A DNA stretch of 64,000 nucleotides from CAWIKY01 sp963836905 (GCA_963836905.1 CAWIKY010000006.1:1178001-1242000); one strand, 5' to 3'; shown: positions 34,743 to 44,411, numbered from the stretch's first letter. The notes: generated by a model not told the origin, from the sequence alone. Translations and numbers: made by a program.

Positions 34743-34926
34743 GATACCTGTATGACGGGGTGTTACAGACATCGCTGTGCTTCCTCGCAACGCGGTCATG
34801 GACACGGAAAAACCCGTGTGACATACGTCCCCGATTGAATTCATCCTTCGCGTGACGGGCGCAAGCCGGGTATCGAAGGCCCCAGTTTCCAAACGGCGCG
34901 ATGCGCCACAGACAAGGCAGTTTTTC

Positions 34927-36264
34927 ATGGAAGTTATCGAGACCAAATCGGAAGGTCTGAGCCGCTCGTTTACCGTCAGCATTCCATCAGGCGATCTTTC
35001 TGAGAAACTCGAAGCGAAGATCGAGGAAATCCGTCCGCAGATGCAGCTGAAGGGCTTCCGTCCCGGGAAGGTGCCTGCAGCGCATGTCCGCAAGATGTTC
35101 GGGAAGTCGCTGATGAGCGACATCATTCAGGAAACCGTGACGGAAACGAGCCAGACGGCTCTCGACGAGCGCAAGCTTCGCCCGGCGCAACAGCCCGAAA
35201 TCGACATTGACAGCGATCTTGAGCAGGTCGTCGCCGGTAAGGCCGATCTCAAATACAAGGTCGACGTTGAGGTGATGCCGGAGTTCGAGACCACCGATGT
35301 CTCCAAGCTGAAGCTGACCAAACCCGTAGCCGAAGTTACCGACACCCAGGTCGATGAGGCATTGTCGCGTCTGGCCGAGCAGAACAAGAGCTTCGAGCCG
35401 CGCGGAAAGACAGCGAAAGCCCGCGATGGCGATGCGGTCGTGATTGATTTCGTCGGCAAGATCGACGGCGAGCCGTTTGAAGGCGGTGCCGGTGAAGCCC
35501 AGACGGTCGTGATCGGAGAGGGTCGCTTCATACCCGGTTTCGAAGAACAGCTGAAAGACGTGAAAGCCGGGCAGAAGACGGAGTTGAAGGTAACTTTCCC
35601 CGAAGACTATCCGACCGCTACGCTGGCCGGAAAGGACGCGACTTTCGACGTGACAGTTCAGGAAGTGCGCGAGCCCAAGACCCCCGAAGTCGATGAGGCC
35701 TTCGCAACAAACTTTGGCCTGGATGATTTGCAGGCGTTGAAAGATATCATGCGTCGCCAGATCGAGACCGAACAATCCGGTCTGTCGCGCAACAAACTGA
35801 AGCGTGACCTTCTCGATCGCCTCGACGAGACCCACAGCTTCGAATTACCGCAGAAGATGGTCGACGCCGAGTTCGAGCAGATCTGGAAACAGTTCGAGCA
35901 GGAGCGCGAAAGCGGCAATCTTGATGAAGAAGACAAGAACAAGTCCGACGACGAGCTGAAAGCGGAATACCGCACGATATCGGAGCGTCGCGTTCGACTT
36001 GGACTGGTACTCGCCGAGATTGGTCGTGGCGCCAATGTTACGATCTCCGAGGAAGAAGTGGCCCGCGCACTCAACCGCGAAGCCTCTCAATACCCGGGGC
36101 AAGAACGTCAGATCGTCGAGTTTTATCAAAAGACGCCCGGCGCTATGGCTCAGCTTCGCGCGCCGATCTATGAGGACAAGGTCGTCGATTACATTTTCGA
36201 ACGCGCCGAGGTGACGGAAAAGACCGTGACGCGCGAAGAACTTGAAGCTGAAGACGAAGCCTGA
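34927..36264 (+). CDS. tig: Trigger factor
   Basis: Ribosome-associated chaperone and prolyl isomerase, 445 residues. The ribosome-docking loop is in MQLKGFRPGKVPAAHVRKMF, with the characteristic GFRPGK. The FKBP-type PPIase domain follows (GDAVVIDFVGKIDGEPFEGG, near residue 165), then the long helical C-terminal arms and an acidic tail. ATG 34927 opens MEVIETKSEGLSRSF; an upstream frame extension of 25 residues is not part of the family. The tig-clpP-clpX-lon order is the classic protein quality-control cluster. Confidence 0.96.
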   Translation: MEVIETKSEGLSRSFTVSIPSGDLSEKLEAKIEEIRPQMQLKGFRPGKVPAAHVRKMFGKSLMSDIIQETVTETSQTALDERKLRPAQQPEIDIDSDLEQVVAGKADLKYKVDVEVMPEFETTDVSKLKLTKPVAEVTDTQVDEALSRLAEQNKSFEPRGKTAKARDGDAVVIDFVGKIDGEPFEGGAGEAQTVVIGEGRFIPGFEEQLKDVKAGQKTELKVTFPEDYPTATLAGKDATFDVTVQEVREPKTPEVDEAFATNFGLDDLQALKDIMRRQIETEQSGLSRNKLKRDLLDRLDETHSFELPQKMVDAEFEQIWKQFEQERESGNLDEEDKNKSDDELKAEYRTISERRVRLGLVLAEIGRGANVTISEEEVARALNREASQYPGQERQIVEFYQKTPGAMAQLRAPIYEDKVVDYIFERAEVTEKTVTREELEAEDEA

Positions 36265-36367
36265 TCTGCCTGATCTTGTTTCCGGGCGGATGCATACGAA
36301 TATGTAACCGCCCGGCATGACACTACATGTCCGTTCCGATTTTCAAGAAGCCGAGATACACCTGAAC

Positions 36368-37003
36368 ATGGCCGATATCACCGAGACCACGATGAATTTC
36401 ATTCCGATGGTCGTCGAACAAAGCAGCCGCGGCGAACGTGGTTACGACATCTTTTCGCGGCTGCTGAAGGAACGGATCATCTTTGTGACCGGACCAATCG
36501 AGGATGGCATGGCCAGCCTGATAACGGCACAACTCCTGTTTCTGGAGTCCGAGAATCCGAAAAAAGACATTGCGATGTATATCAACTCGCCAGGCGGTGT
36601 GGTGTCGTCGGGACTCGCGATCTACGACACGATGCAATACATCCGGAGTCCGATTTCCACTGTCTGTATTGGTCAGGCCGCAAGCGCCGGATCCCTGCTT
36701 CTGGCGGCGGGCGAAAAAGGTGCTCGCATTGCATTGCCGAATTCACGCATCATGGTTCACCAGCCCTCGGGCGGTTATCGCGGCGTCGCTTCGGATATTG
36801 AGCGCCATGCCGAAGAGATCATCGACACCAAGCGCAGGCTGAACGAAATTTATGTTCGCCATACCGGTCAGCCGTATGAAGCGATCGAGAAGAAACTCGA
36901 CCGTGATTCCTTCATGACGGCTGAGGAGGCCATGGAGTTTGGACTCGTCGACAAGGTGTATGAGCGGCGCGAGGCTGACGATGCAGCAGCTACCACGAAA
37001 TAG
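36368..37003 (+). CDS. clpP: ATP-dependent Clp protease proteolytic subunit
   Basis: 211 residues from ATG 36368. Serine peptidase with active Ser106 in GQAASAGSLLLAAG, His131 in MVHQPSGGYRG and the Asp in the DRDSFMTAEEAMEFGLVD region. The N-terminal FIPMVVEQSSRGERGYDI and the INSPGGVV oxyanion strand are diagnostic. Forms the 14-mer chamber fed by ClpX, encoded 166 bp downstream. The start could also be 36317 (an earlier ATG) or 36392. Confidence 0.95.
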   Translation: MADITETTMNFIPMVVEQSSRGERGYDIFSRLLKERIIFVTGPIEDGMASLITAQLLFLESENPKKDIAMYINSPGGVVSSGLAIYDTMQYIRSPISTVCIGQAASAGSLLLAAGEKGARIALPNSRIMVHQPSGGYRGVASDIERHAEEIIDTKRRLNEIYVRHTGQPYEAIEKKLDRDSFMTAEEAMEFGLVDKVYERREADDAAATTK

Positions 37004-37169
37004 CCATCAGGCTGACCGCACTTGACACCGCCGTCGCTTTCACTTGTGCTGAACCTGCACGGATAGCGGAACCGGATGGAAAGACTTTTCGCGGTAGATT
37101 GGCGAAGACGGTACGCGTTGTGCCTCGAATACCAATTCGTAAGAGTTGGCGGCACAGATTGAGGATTCT

Positions 37170-38438
37170 ATGACAAAGCCACCACAATCGACCGATAGCA
37201 AGAACACGCTTTACTGCTCTTTTTGCGGCAAGAGCCAGCATGAAGTGAAAAAGCTGATCGCCGGTCCGACTGTGTTTATCTGCGATGAGTGCGTCGAGCT
37301 CTGCATGGATATCATCCGTGAAGAGAACAAATCGTCGACTGTGCGCTCACGCGAAGGCGTACCGACGCCGCAGGAGATCTGTGACGTTCTGGACGACTAT
37401 GTCATAGGGCAGGCTCATGCCAAGCGTGTGCTGTCCGTTGCTGTTCACAACCATTACAAGCGCCTGTCACACGGTACGAAGGGCAGCGATGTCGAGCTGT
37501 CCAAATCGAATATCCTGCTGGTTGGCCCGACGGGTTGTGGCAAGACGCTTCTGGCTCAGACCCTTGCCCGTATTCTCGACGTTCCGTTCACAATGGCTGA
37601 TGCCACCACGCTGACCGAAGCCGGTTATGTCGGTGAAGACGTGGAAAACATCGTCCTGAAGCTTTTGCAATCGGCCGAATACAATGTCGAACGTGCGCAG
37701 CGCGGGATCGTTTATATCGACGAGATCGATAAGATCAGCCGCAAGTCTGACAACCCGTCCATCACACGCGATGTATCGGGCGAGGGCGTGCAGCAGGCAC
37801 TGTTGAAAATCATGGAAGGCACTGTTGCCAGTGTGCCGCCACAGGGCGGTCGCAAGCACCCTCAGCAGGAATTCCTGCAGGTCGACACAACCAATATTCT
37901 TTTCATCTGCGGCGGCGCGTTTTCAGGTCTGGACAAGATCATTTCCAGCCGCGGCGAGGGCTCGTCGATCGGTTTTGGTGCCAAGGTTCAGGCTGCCGAA
38001 GACCGCCGCATGGGAGACGTGCTTCGGGAGGTCGAACCCGAAGACCTGCAGAAGTTTGGATTGATTCCCGAATTCATCGGTCGCTTGCCGGTTATCGCCA
38101 CGCTCGAAGATCTTGATGAAAGCGCTCTGGTAACGATCCTTTCGCAGCCGAAGAACGCGCTGGTGAAGCAGTATCAGCGGCTTTTCGACATGGAGAATGT
38201 CGAGCTGACGTTCCGCGATGATGCTCTGGACGCAATCGCAAAGCGGGCGATCAAACGCAAGACAGGCGCCCGCGGCCTTCGCTCGATCATGGAGGGCATT
38301 CTGCTCGACACGATGTTCGAGCTGCCAAATCTCCTTGGGGTCGAGGAAGTGGTCGTGAATGCTGAAGTCGTCGACGGAAAGTCTACGCCTTTCTACGTTC
38401 ATGCCGAGCGCAAGATCGATCAGGACGAGGCTTCCTGA
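37170..38438 (+). CDS. clpX: ATP-dependent Clp protease ATP-binding subunit ClpX
   Basis: 422 residues from ATG 37170, preceded by GAGG. The N-terminal four-cysteine zinc domain (CSFCGK with CDECVELC) recognises adaptors, Walker A is VGPTGCGKTLLAQTLA, Walker B IVYIDEIDKI and the pore loop GYVGED. In alphaproteobacteria ClpXP degrades cell-cycle regulators such as CtrA, and a CtrA-like box is found further downstream. The frame is intact. Confidence 0.97.
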   Translation: MTKPPQSTDSKNTLYCSFCGKSQHEVKKLIAGPTVFICDECVELCMDIIREENKSSTVRSREGVPTPQEICDVLDDYVIGQAHAKRVLSVAVHNHYKRLSHGTKGSDVELSKSNILLVGPTGCGKTLLAQTLARILDVPFTMADATTLTEAGYVGEDVENIVLKLLQSAEYNVERAQRGIVYIDEIDKISRKSDNPSITRDVSGEGVQQALLKIMEGTVASVPPQGGRKHPQQEFLQVDTTNILFICGGAFSGLDKIISSRGEGSSIGFGAKVQAAEDRRMGDVLREVEPEDLQKFGLIPEFIGRLPVIATLEDLDESALVTILSQPKNALVKQYQRLFDMENVELTFRDDALDAIAKRAIKRKTGARGLRSIMEGILLDTMFELPNLLGVEEVVVNAEVVDGKSTPFYVHAERKIDQDEAS

Positions 38439-38458
38439 GCCTTGATGCGCAAGGGCAG

Positions 38459-38488
38459 TTGAACCGGTTCCGGCGGCTGCCCACATTA
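38459..38488 (+). promoter_or_regulatory. Possible heat-shock (sigma-32 type) promoter before lon
   Basis: TTGAAC (38459-38464) is followed after 16 nt by CCACATTA (38481-38488), one mismatch from CCCCATTA. This resembles the RpoH consensus (TTGAAA, then CCCCATNT). It lies 75 bp before the lon start, in a gene that is often heat-inducible. Pattern match by eye only. Confidence 0.3.
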
Positions 38489-38562
38489 CTGGCAACTGAT
38501 AACCTGGTTTGTGTCGGGGGCGTTTCTGCGCTCCTCAGAACGCGAGCCTGCCGGAGAATACT

Positions 38563-40974
38563 ATGTCTGAAGTTCGATCCCTGCCGGTTCTCCCGCTGCG
38601 AGATATCGTGGTGTTTCCGAATATGGTTGCGCCACTTTTCGTTGGTCGGGAGAAGTCTGTAAACGCGCTGGAAATGGTCGATGATGGCCATAACGAGATC
38701 CTTCTCGTCGCCCAGAAGGATGCCACGGTAGATGACCCGTCCGCCGACGATCTCTACGAAATCGGAACGATCGCTTCCATTCTTCAGCTTCTCAAATTGC
38801 CGGATGGTACCGTGAAGGTGTTGGTCGAAGGCAAATCGCGCGCACGCATCGAGAAGCTCGAGGATCGTTCGACTTATTTCGAAGCTGAAGTCTCTGATCT
38901 TGCCGAAACCGAGGGCAAGTCCGAGGATGTAACGACGCTTTCGCGCGCGGTGATCGAGCAGTTCGAAGGCTATGTGAAGCTCAACCGGAAAATCCCGCCT
39001 GAATTCGGTGACGAACGTCGCGGAGATCGAGGAACCATCGCGTCTCGCAGATGTCGTGGCTGCACAGCTTTCCGTTAAGCTGAGCGAGAAGCAGACCCTG
39101 CTCGAACTGACCGAAATCTCTGCCCGTCTGGAACGGGTCTTCGCGCTGATGGAGGGCGAGATCGGCATGCTCCAGATGGAGCGCAAGATCAAGAACCGTG
39201 TGAAGCGCCAGATGGAGAAGACCCAACGCGAGTATTATCTGAACGAGCAGATGAAGGCCATTCAGAAAGAGCTTGGCGATCAGGACGAGACACGCGACGA
39301 ACTTGCCGAGCTGGAAGCTCGGATCAAGGAAAAATCTTTCAGCGACGAAGCCCGTACCAAGGCCGAACAGGAACTCAAGAAGCTTCGGCAAATGAGCCCG
39401 ATGTCCGCGGAGTTCGACGGTTGTCCGCAATTATCTTGACTGGCTGCTATCGCTTCCCTGGGGAGAAACCAAGGAAATCGATATCCAGCTGGATAAGGCT
39501 GAGAGCGTTCTGGAGACGGACCATTACGGTCTCGAAAAAGTAAAAGAGCGGATCCTCGAATATCTTGCCGTTCAGAAGCGAACCACGAAGGTGAAAGGCC
39601 CGATCCTTTGTCTTGTAGGTCCGCCAGGCGTTGGCAAGACGTCGCTCGGGCGCTCGATTGCCGAAGCGACCGGTCGCGAGTTTGTCCGGGTATCACTTGG
39701 CGGCGTACGCGACGAATCGAAATTCGGGGCCATCGTCGAACCTATATCGGGTCGATGCCCGGCCGCATTATTCAGTCCCTGAAGAAAGCCAAGACGAGCA
39801 ATCCACTCTTTCTGCTGGATGAGATCGACAAGCTTGGCATGGACTATCGCGGCGACCCGGCATCGGCACTGCTGGAGGTGCTCGATCCCGAACAGAACGC
39901 CACGTTCAACGATCATTACCTCGAAGTCGACTATGACCTCTCGAATGTGATGTTCGTCACGACAGCAAATTCGCTGAACATGCCGCAGCCATTGCTGGAC
40001 CGTATGGAACTGATTCGCATTGCGGGTTACACCGAGGATGAGAAGGTGGAGATCGCAAAGCGTCACCTTCTGCCCAAGATCATCGCCAACCACGGTTTGA
40101 CAGCGCAAGAGTGGTCAATCGAGGATGATGCCGTCCGCAACCTGATCCGCTACTACACGCGAGAAGCCGGTGTCCGGAACCTTGAACGGGCCCTGTCGAA
40201 GCTTGCCCGGAAAGCCGTGCGGGAAATCGCTCAGAACGAAGAGGTGTCAGCGATTAACGTCACGTCGGAAACTCTGTCGAAATACGCTGGCGTCCGCCAG
40301 CACCGTTACGGTTTGGCTGATAAGGAAGACCAGATCGGCGCTGTCACAGGCCTCGCCTGGACAGAAAGCGGCGGCGATCTTCTGACGATTGAAGCTGTTC
40401 AAATGCCCGGTCGCGGAAAGATGACTGTCACAGGCAATCTGAAAGATGTCATGCGCGAATCCATTTCGGCTGCAAGCAGTCTGGTACGGTCGCGTGCGGT
40501 GTCCCTCGGCATCCGGCCTGACACATTCACCTCGACCGACATCCATGTGCACGTACCGGAAGGAGCAACGCCGAAGGATGGACCGTCCGCAGGTATCGCC
40601 ATGACGACTGCAATCGTTTCGCTTCTTACCGACAACGCTGTGTCCAAGGACGTTGCCATGACAGGTGAGGTGACCCTGAGGGGACGTGTTTTGCCGATTG
40701 GCGGCTTGAAGGAAAAGCTTCTTGCAGCTTTACGCGGTGGAATGACGACAGTGCTCATACCGGCAGAAAACGAGAAGGATCTGGCGGAGATACCTGATGT
40801 GGTCACGGAGAACCTGAAGATCATTCCGGTGGCCGACATAAATGAAGTGTTCCGCCATGCCTTGGTGCAGCCGGTCCATGCGATTGAATGGTCGGAGGAA
40901 GACCAGCAGCCATGCAGGCCAATCTGGCCGTGCAAGCCAGCGCTGTTCAGCCGGGCGGGGCCTTGCCTCATTGA
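38563..40974 (+). CDS. lon: ATP-dependent protease La (four frameshifts)
   Basis: Lon: N-domain LPVLPLRDIVVFPNMVAPLF, AAA+ Walker A VGPPGVGKTSLGRSIAEATG, NPLFLLDEIDKLG and the protease Ser-Lys pair in TPKDGPSAGIAMTTA and GGLKEKLLAALRGG. Reading needs four changes: extra G near 39007, extra base near 39416, missing G near 39719 and missing G near 40906. Each restores family sequence (TNVAEIEEPSRLADV, TVVRNYLDWLLSLPWGE, EIRGHRRTYIGSMPG, and a C-terminus AAMQANLAVQASAVQPGG). The last fix moves the stop to 40974. Start MSEVRSLP has GGAG before it. About 804 residues. Confidence 0.95.
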
Positions 40975-41008
40975 GGTTTCCGGTATTCGAAATTACTGAA
41001 CCCTGCAG

Positions 41009-41034
41009 CGGCCACCCTTAACGGGTGGCCGTTT
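41009..41034 (+). terminator. Intrinsic terminator after lon
   Basis: CGGCCACCC (41009-41017) pairs perfectly with GGGTGGCCG (41023-41031) around TTAAC, followed by a short TTT. It begins 35 bp after the corrected lon stop. The weak T-run lowers confidence slightly. Confidence 0.72.
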
Positions 41035-41077
41035 CCGCATTGCGACCATTGCGTGTTCTTGGATTTTTTGGGGGGAA

Positions 41078-41153
41078 TGGCTCCGCGAGTAGGATTCGAA
41101 CCTACGACCGGGCGATTAACAGTCGCCTGCTCTACCAACTGAGCTATCGCGGA
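41078..41153 (-). tRNA. tRNA-Asn (GUU)
   Basis: On the minus strand the acceptor TCCGCGA pairs with TCGCGGA, followed by G and an encoded CCA. D-loop AGCTCAGTTGGTAGAGC, anticodon loop CTGTTAA (GTT) and T-loop GGTTCGAATCC are all standard. Confidence 0.97.
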
Positions 41154-41218
41154 ACATTCAAGGCGCGTGGTATATCCATCGGGTATTCGAACGTCAAACC
41201 CTGATGATGCAAACCGCC

Positions 41219-41295
41219 AAAAAAATGGCGGGAGCGAACTCCCGCCGAGGCGTTGGGTGATGGTGGGTGTCTTCCAGAAGAAGACAGAGCGAAAT
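41219..41295 (-). ncRNA. Candidate small RNA with UUCG terminator, between two tRNA genes
   Basis: On the minus strand a CtrA-like box (41323-41309) is followed by a hairpin GTCTTC-TTCTG-GAAGAC (41285-41269). Next comes an unpaired C/A-rich stretch with several CACC and ACCC runs, then a perfect terminator GGCGGGAG-TTCG-CTCCCGCC (41246-41227) with ATTTTTTT. The 5' end is a guess. The alternative is that this is simply the trailer of the tRNA-Cys transcript, which reads toward the same terminator. The terminator itself is certain (about 0.9); the independent RNA is inference. Confidence 0.35.
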
Positions 41296-41308
41296 TCACA
41301 GCATTCGG

Positions 41309-41323
41309 TTAATGTCGCGTTAA
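41309..41323. promoter_or_regulatory. CtrA-like box TTAA-N7-TTAA
   Basis: TTAATGTCGCGTTAA matches the full CtrA consensus exactly. It overlaps a palindrome CGTTAA-GT-TTAACG at 41318-41331. It lies between tRNA-Cys and tRNA-Asn, outside any protein gene, so its target would be an RNA or a distant gene. A chance match is possible. Confidence 0.4.
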
Positions 41324-41366
41324 GTTTAACGAAACATCAGGGAATGATGAGGGATGATAGAAGGTA

Positions 41367-41439
41367 TGGAGGCCCCGCCGGAATCGAACCGGGGTGCACG
41401 GATTTGCAATCCGCTGCGTAACCACTCCGCCACAGGGCC
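41367..41439 (-). tRNA. tRNA-Cys (GCA)
   Basis: On the minus strand GGCCCTG pairs with CGGGGCC (one G-T pair), then T and an encoded CCA. Anticodon loop ATTGCAAAT gives GCA; T-loop GGTTCGATTCC. The stretch 40975-41614 around it holds only the lon terminator, the two tRNAs, the CtrA-like box and the candidate RNA; short reading frames there run through the tRNAs and are not genes. Confidence 0.96.
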
Positions 41440-41614
41440 AAACAATTGTGCAATCAGTCCGCTGAAAGGCTGCACAAGCAGGCGGTCATACCAGAAAATG
41501 CCCACATGAAAACCTTTTTGATTATGCCTGGTCGTCAGTGTCGCGGCGAATGCACTGGCATGCGCGGGGTCATGTGGTATGAGGCCTGCAATTCATTCGG
41601 GAATGGAGTTCGGT

Positions 41615-42265
41615 GTGAATTTCGAGATGGCACGGCGGAAGATGGTTGACAGTCAAATACGGCCGGACGAGGTGACTGACGAACGGGTCATCGCGGCGTT
41701 TCTGGCAGTCGAACGGGAACGTTTCGTTCCGAAGTCAAGACAGTCGGTGGCTTACGCTGAACTTGAACTCAAGACCGATACGGGTCGCCAGCTCTGGCTT
41801 CCGCGGGACGCGGGCAAGATGCTGCAGGCACTCAAGCCTTCGCCAACCGACATCGCGCTGGTGATTGGGGCAGGAGAGGGTTATTTTCTCGCTCTGCTCC
41901 ACGAGTTGGTCGAGACCGTGATCGGAATTGAAGAGAATGAGGAGACTGTCGAAGCGACATCAGAGCGATTGAACGAACTTGGTGTCACAAGCGCGGTGGT
42001 GGAGCAGGCAAAGTTGGAAGATGGCCTGGCTTCCGAAGCGCCTTTCGATCTCATTCTGGCAAACGGCAGTGTGGAATTCGTTCCGGATGCTTGGCTCGAG
42101 CAGCTGGCAGACGGCGGTCGACTTGGTGTCGTCGTGACGGGCGCAGATAATACCGCCGCGCATATCTATACGAGATCACGGAAGCACGTCTCGTCGCGCC
42201 GAGCGTTCAGCTGTGTTACGCCGGTCCTCGAAGAACTTCGTCTCAAGAAAAGCTTCGTCTTCTAG
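41615..42265 (+). CDS. Protein-L-isoaspartate O-methyltransferase family protein
   Basis: About 216 residues from GTG 41615, where GGAG lies 6 nt upstream; ATG 41603 is also possible. It opens NFEMARRKMVDSQIRPDEVT, with ERFVPKSRQSVAYAELEL, and a SAM-binding region IALVIGAGEGYFLALL. This sequence group differs from classical Pcm, which is encoded separately at 61929. In alphaproteobacteria it regularly sits directly upstream of tolC, as here. Activity on isoaspartyl residues is unproven. Confidence 0.87.
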   Translation: MNFEMARRKMVDSQIRPDEVTDERVIAAFLAVERERFVPKSRQSVAYAELELKTDTGRQLWLPRDAGKMLQALKPSPTDIALVIGAGEGYFLALLHELVETVIGIEENEETVEATSERLNELGVTSAVVEQAKLEDGLASEAPFDLILANGSVEFVPDAWLEQLADGGRLGVVVTGADNTAAHIYTRSRKHVSSRRAFSCVTPVLEELRLKKSFVF

Positions 42266-42305
42266 GCACTGCCCTACCGGTGTTCCGGCACTGAGAAGCA
42301 GTTTG

Positions 42306-42325
42306 GTGAACACTGTTCACTTTTT
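42306..42325 (+). promoter_or_regulatory. 15-bp palindrome with T-run before tolC
   Basis: GTGAACA-C-TGTTCAC (42306-42320) is a perfect palindrome followed by TTTTT. It lies 40 bp after the PCMT-like gene and 44 bp before tolC. It can be either a small terminator (6-bp stem, 3-nt loop) or an operator for a dimeric repressor of tolC. Confidence 0.45.
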
Positions 42326-42369
42326 CCTGAAAGCATGGCAGGACATGCGCAACGGAAGAGGTGGCGTGC

Positions 42370-43696
42370 ATGAATTTCAGACTATATTCGGTGCTGGCTG
42401 CTGCCGTGCTGTTAATGCCGACACAGCCCGCCCTGGCCCAAACGCTCGATCAGACCCTTGCCGCGGCCTATGCCCACGACCGTGATCTGAAATCGGCGAT
42501 CATCGACACCAGGCTTGCGCGCGAGGCCGAAATCCTTGCCCGCTCAGAACGACGTGTCCGTGTGACGGCCGGTGCCAATGCTTTAACTCAAAGCCGCGCT
42601 ACCGATCGCGCTTTCGCGATCGATGACGGCGAGACCCTGTTGTTGCAAGGTCAGGTCGACGCCTCCATTCCGATTTATACCGGCGGACGATTGAAGGCAT
42701 TGATTCTGGAGGCCGAAGAACGTACCGGAGCGGCCGATGCCGGACTTGACAGTCGCGGGCAGGGCGTTCTGCTTGGTGCGGTCTCTGTTCACATGGAAGT
42801 CTTGCTGGCGGCTGAAGTCGTCAGGATCCGCGAGCGCAACGTTGACCGGTTGGAAGACCAGAGCGAGGCCGCGCGAAAGAGGTTCGATGCTGGCGTGGTC
42901 ACACGAACAGACGTGGCGCGCGCAGCTGCACGTTTCAGCGGCGCCGACGCCGAACTGGCAGGAGCGCGTGCCGATCTGGAGGCCGCAGAGGCTCGCTATC
43001 TTGAACAGACTGGAACGGCTCCGATCGCCCTGAGCGCGCCGGACGACAGACCCCCGCTGCCCGAGACCCTCGAAGCTGCCATTGCCAGTGCGTTGGCCCG
43101 GAACCCCAGGATAGAGGCCGCCAAGCGCGCAGAACGCGCTGAAGCCTTCGCTATCGATGCTGCTAAAAGCAGGCGTAAGCCGGAAGTGGCATTTGGGATA
43201 ACCGGAACACTGCAGGACGGTTCTTGGGACAACAACTTCCGGGACAGCGATGTTCTCGCAGGTTTTCGTGCCACCATGCCGTTTTACCTTGGTGGAGCAC
43301 TTGGAGCCAATGAGAGAGCTGCGATACTTCGAAAGGAGCAGGCTTTTCTGGCACTCCAGCGAACGCGCGACCTCATCGTAACCGAAGTCGTCGAATCCCG
43401 GCTCAGCAGCACTTGCCGCCGAGCGGTCTGTTCAGGCAGCGCAGGACGAGGTAGCAGCCAGCGAAGTCGCGCTTCGCGGGGCCGAGATCGAGGTTGAAGT
43501 CGGGCTGCGTACAACGCTCGATTTGCTGGATCAGGAGCAGGAATTGCTTGAAGCCGAGTTGCGGCTTGCGCGTGCGCAAACCGAAGCGTTCGTTGCACGG
43601 CACCGGCTGCTTTTTTCAATCGGTGAGATGACGCCGGAGCGTCTGGGTGTTAACCTCAACTTATACAATCCCGCTAAGTATCCGGATGCGCGTTGA
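42370..43696 (+). CDS. tolC: TolC family outer membrane efflux protein (one frameshift)
   Basis: Outer-membrane channel for tripartite efflux and type I secretion. Signal peptide MNFRLYSVLAAAVLLMPTQPALA. The two TolC repeats are visible: YAHDRDLKSAIIDTRLAREA with RVRVTAGANALTQSR, and SALARNPRIEAAKRAERAEA with KPEVAFGITGTLQDGS. The frame breaks at CCC 43397-43399; removing one C continues as SAALAAERSVQAAQDEVAAS, GLRTTLDLLDQEQELLEAEL and a C-terminus LNLYNPAKYPDAR. About 441 residues. It follows the PCMT-like gene and precedes popZ. Confidence 0.93.
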
Positions 43697-43764
43697 TCGC
43701 CCGTTCAGGTGCGGTGCGGACTTTTTTGCAGGGCGAACCGTCCTGGTGCTGAGACAGGTGGATT

Positions 43765-44385
43765 ATGGCAGCTGACGATGGCCAACAGGAACCGACAATG
43801 GAGGAGATTCTTGCCTCCATTCGCAAGATCATTTCCGAAGACGATGAGCCGCAAGGCGATGAGGCGCCACCGTCGGGTGATGTTCTTGAGCTGACTCAGC
43901 CGACTGAGCCGGAACCCGAAGACGATGATGATTCGTTTCTCGAGATCGATGATGAGCCGGCGCCTGCACCAGAGCCAACTTATGATGCCGAGCCGGAGCC
44001 TGAGCCAGAATTCGAACCTGAGCGCGAGCCTGTCGAAGCCTCGCAGGACGAATCCGATTTCGAAAGCGAAGACGTTCTTGCGACCTCTTCTGCAAGACGT
44101 GATGAACCCGATCAGCCTTGGTCGCCACCCAGTCGTGATCCCTCTCCGTCTTTCAGCCCTTCCATGGACGAGTCTTTACTTGAGGACCAGGCCGCCAACC
44201 ACGCAGCGGGCGCTCTTGGCAAGCTGATGGGCACGACGTCGGTGGGTGGCAATGTCACGCTGGATGCTATCGTGCGGGAGCTTCTGCGTCCGATGCTGAA
44301 GGACTGGCTGAACGAAAACCTTCCGTCCATTGTAGAGGCGAAGGTCGAGGAAGAAGTGAAGCGAATCAGCCGAATGGCGCGCTAG
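43765..44385 (+). CDS. popZ: Polar organizing protein PopZ (DUF2497)
   Basis: 206 residues in the PopZ layout: an N-terminal helix PTMEEILASIRKIISEDDEP (residues 10-29) that recruits client proteins, a disordered acidic Pro/Glu-rich linker (about 30-150, with repeated EPEPE) and C-terminal oligomerisation helices (VTLDAIVRELLRPMLKDWLN and SIVEAKVEEEVKRISRM). PopZ builds polar condensates that anchor the chromosome and cell-cycle factors. The tolC-popZ-valS order supports the call. Confidence 0.93.
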   Translation: MAADDGQQEPTMEEILASIRKIISEDDEPQGDEAPPSGDVLELTQPTEPEPEDDDDSFLEIDDEPAPAPEPTYDAEPEPEPEFEPEREPVEASQDESDFESEDVLATSSARRDEPDQPWSPPSRDPSPSFSPSMDESLLEDQAANHAAGALGKLMGTTSVGGNVTLDAIVRELLRPMLKDWLNENLPSIVEAKVEEEVKRISRMAR

Positions 44386-44411
44386 CCTTCCTTCCTCTCG
44401 CTTATCCCTTT

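Noticed and set aside
38563..40999. lon, ilvD, serS and other split genes as pseudogenes
   Set aside because: Family sequence continues perfectly in the shifted frames; no in-frame stops or degeneration occur inside the pieces, and the genes are essential or nearly so.
41167..41421. 84-residue plus-strand frame between the tRNA genes
   Set aside because: It runs through a terminator and into tRNA-Cys, and has no conserved features.
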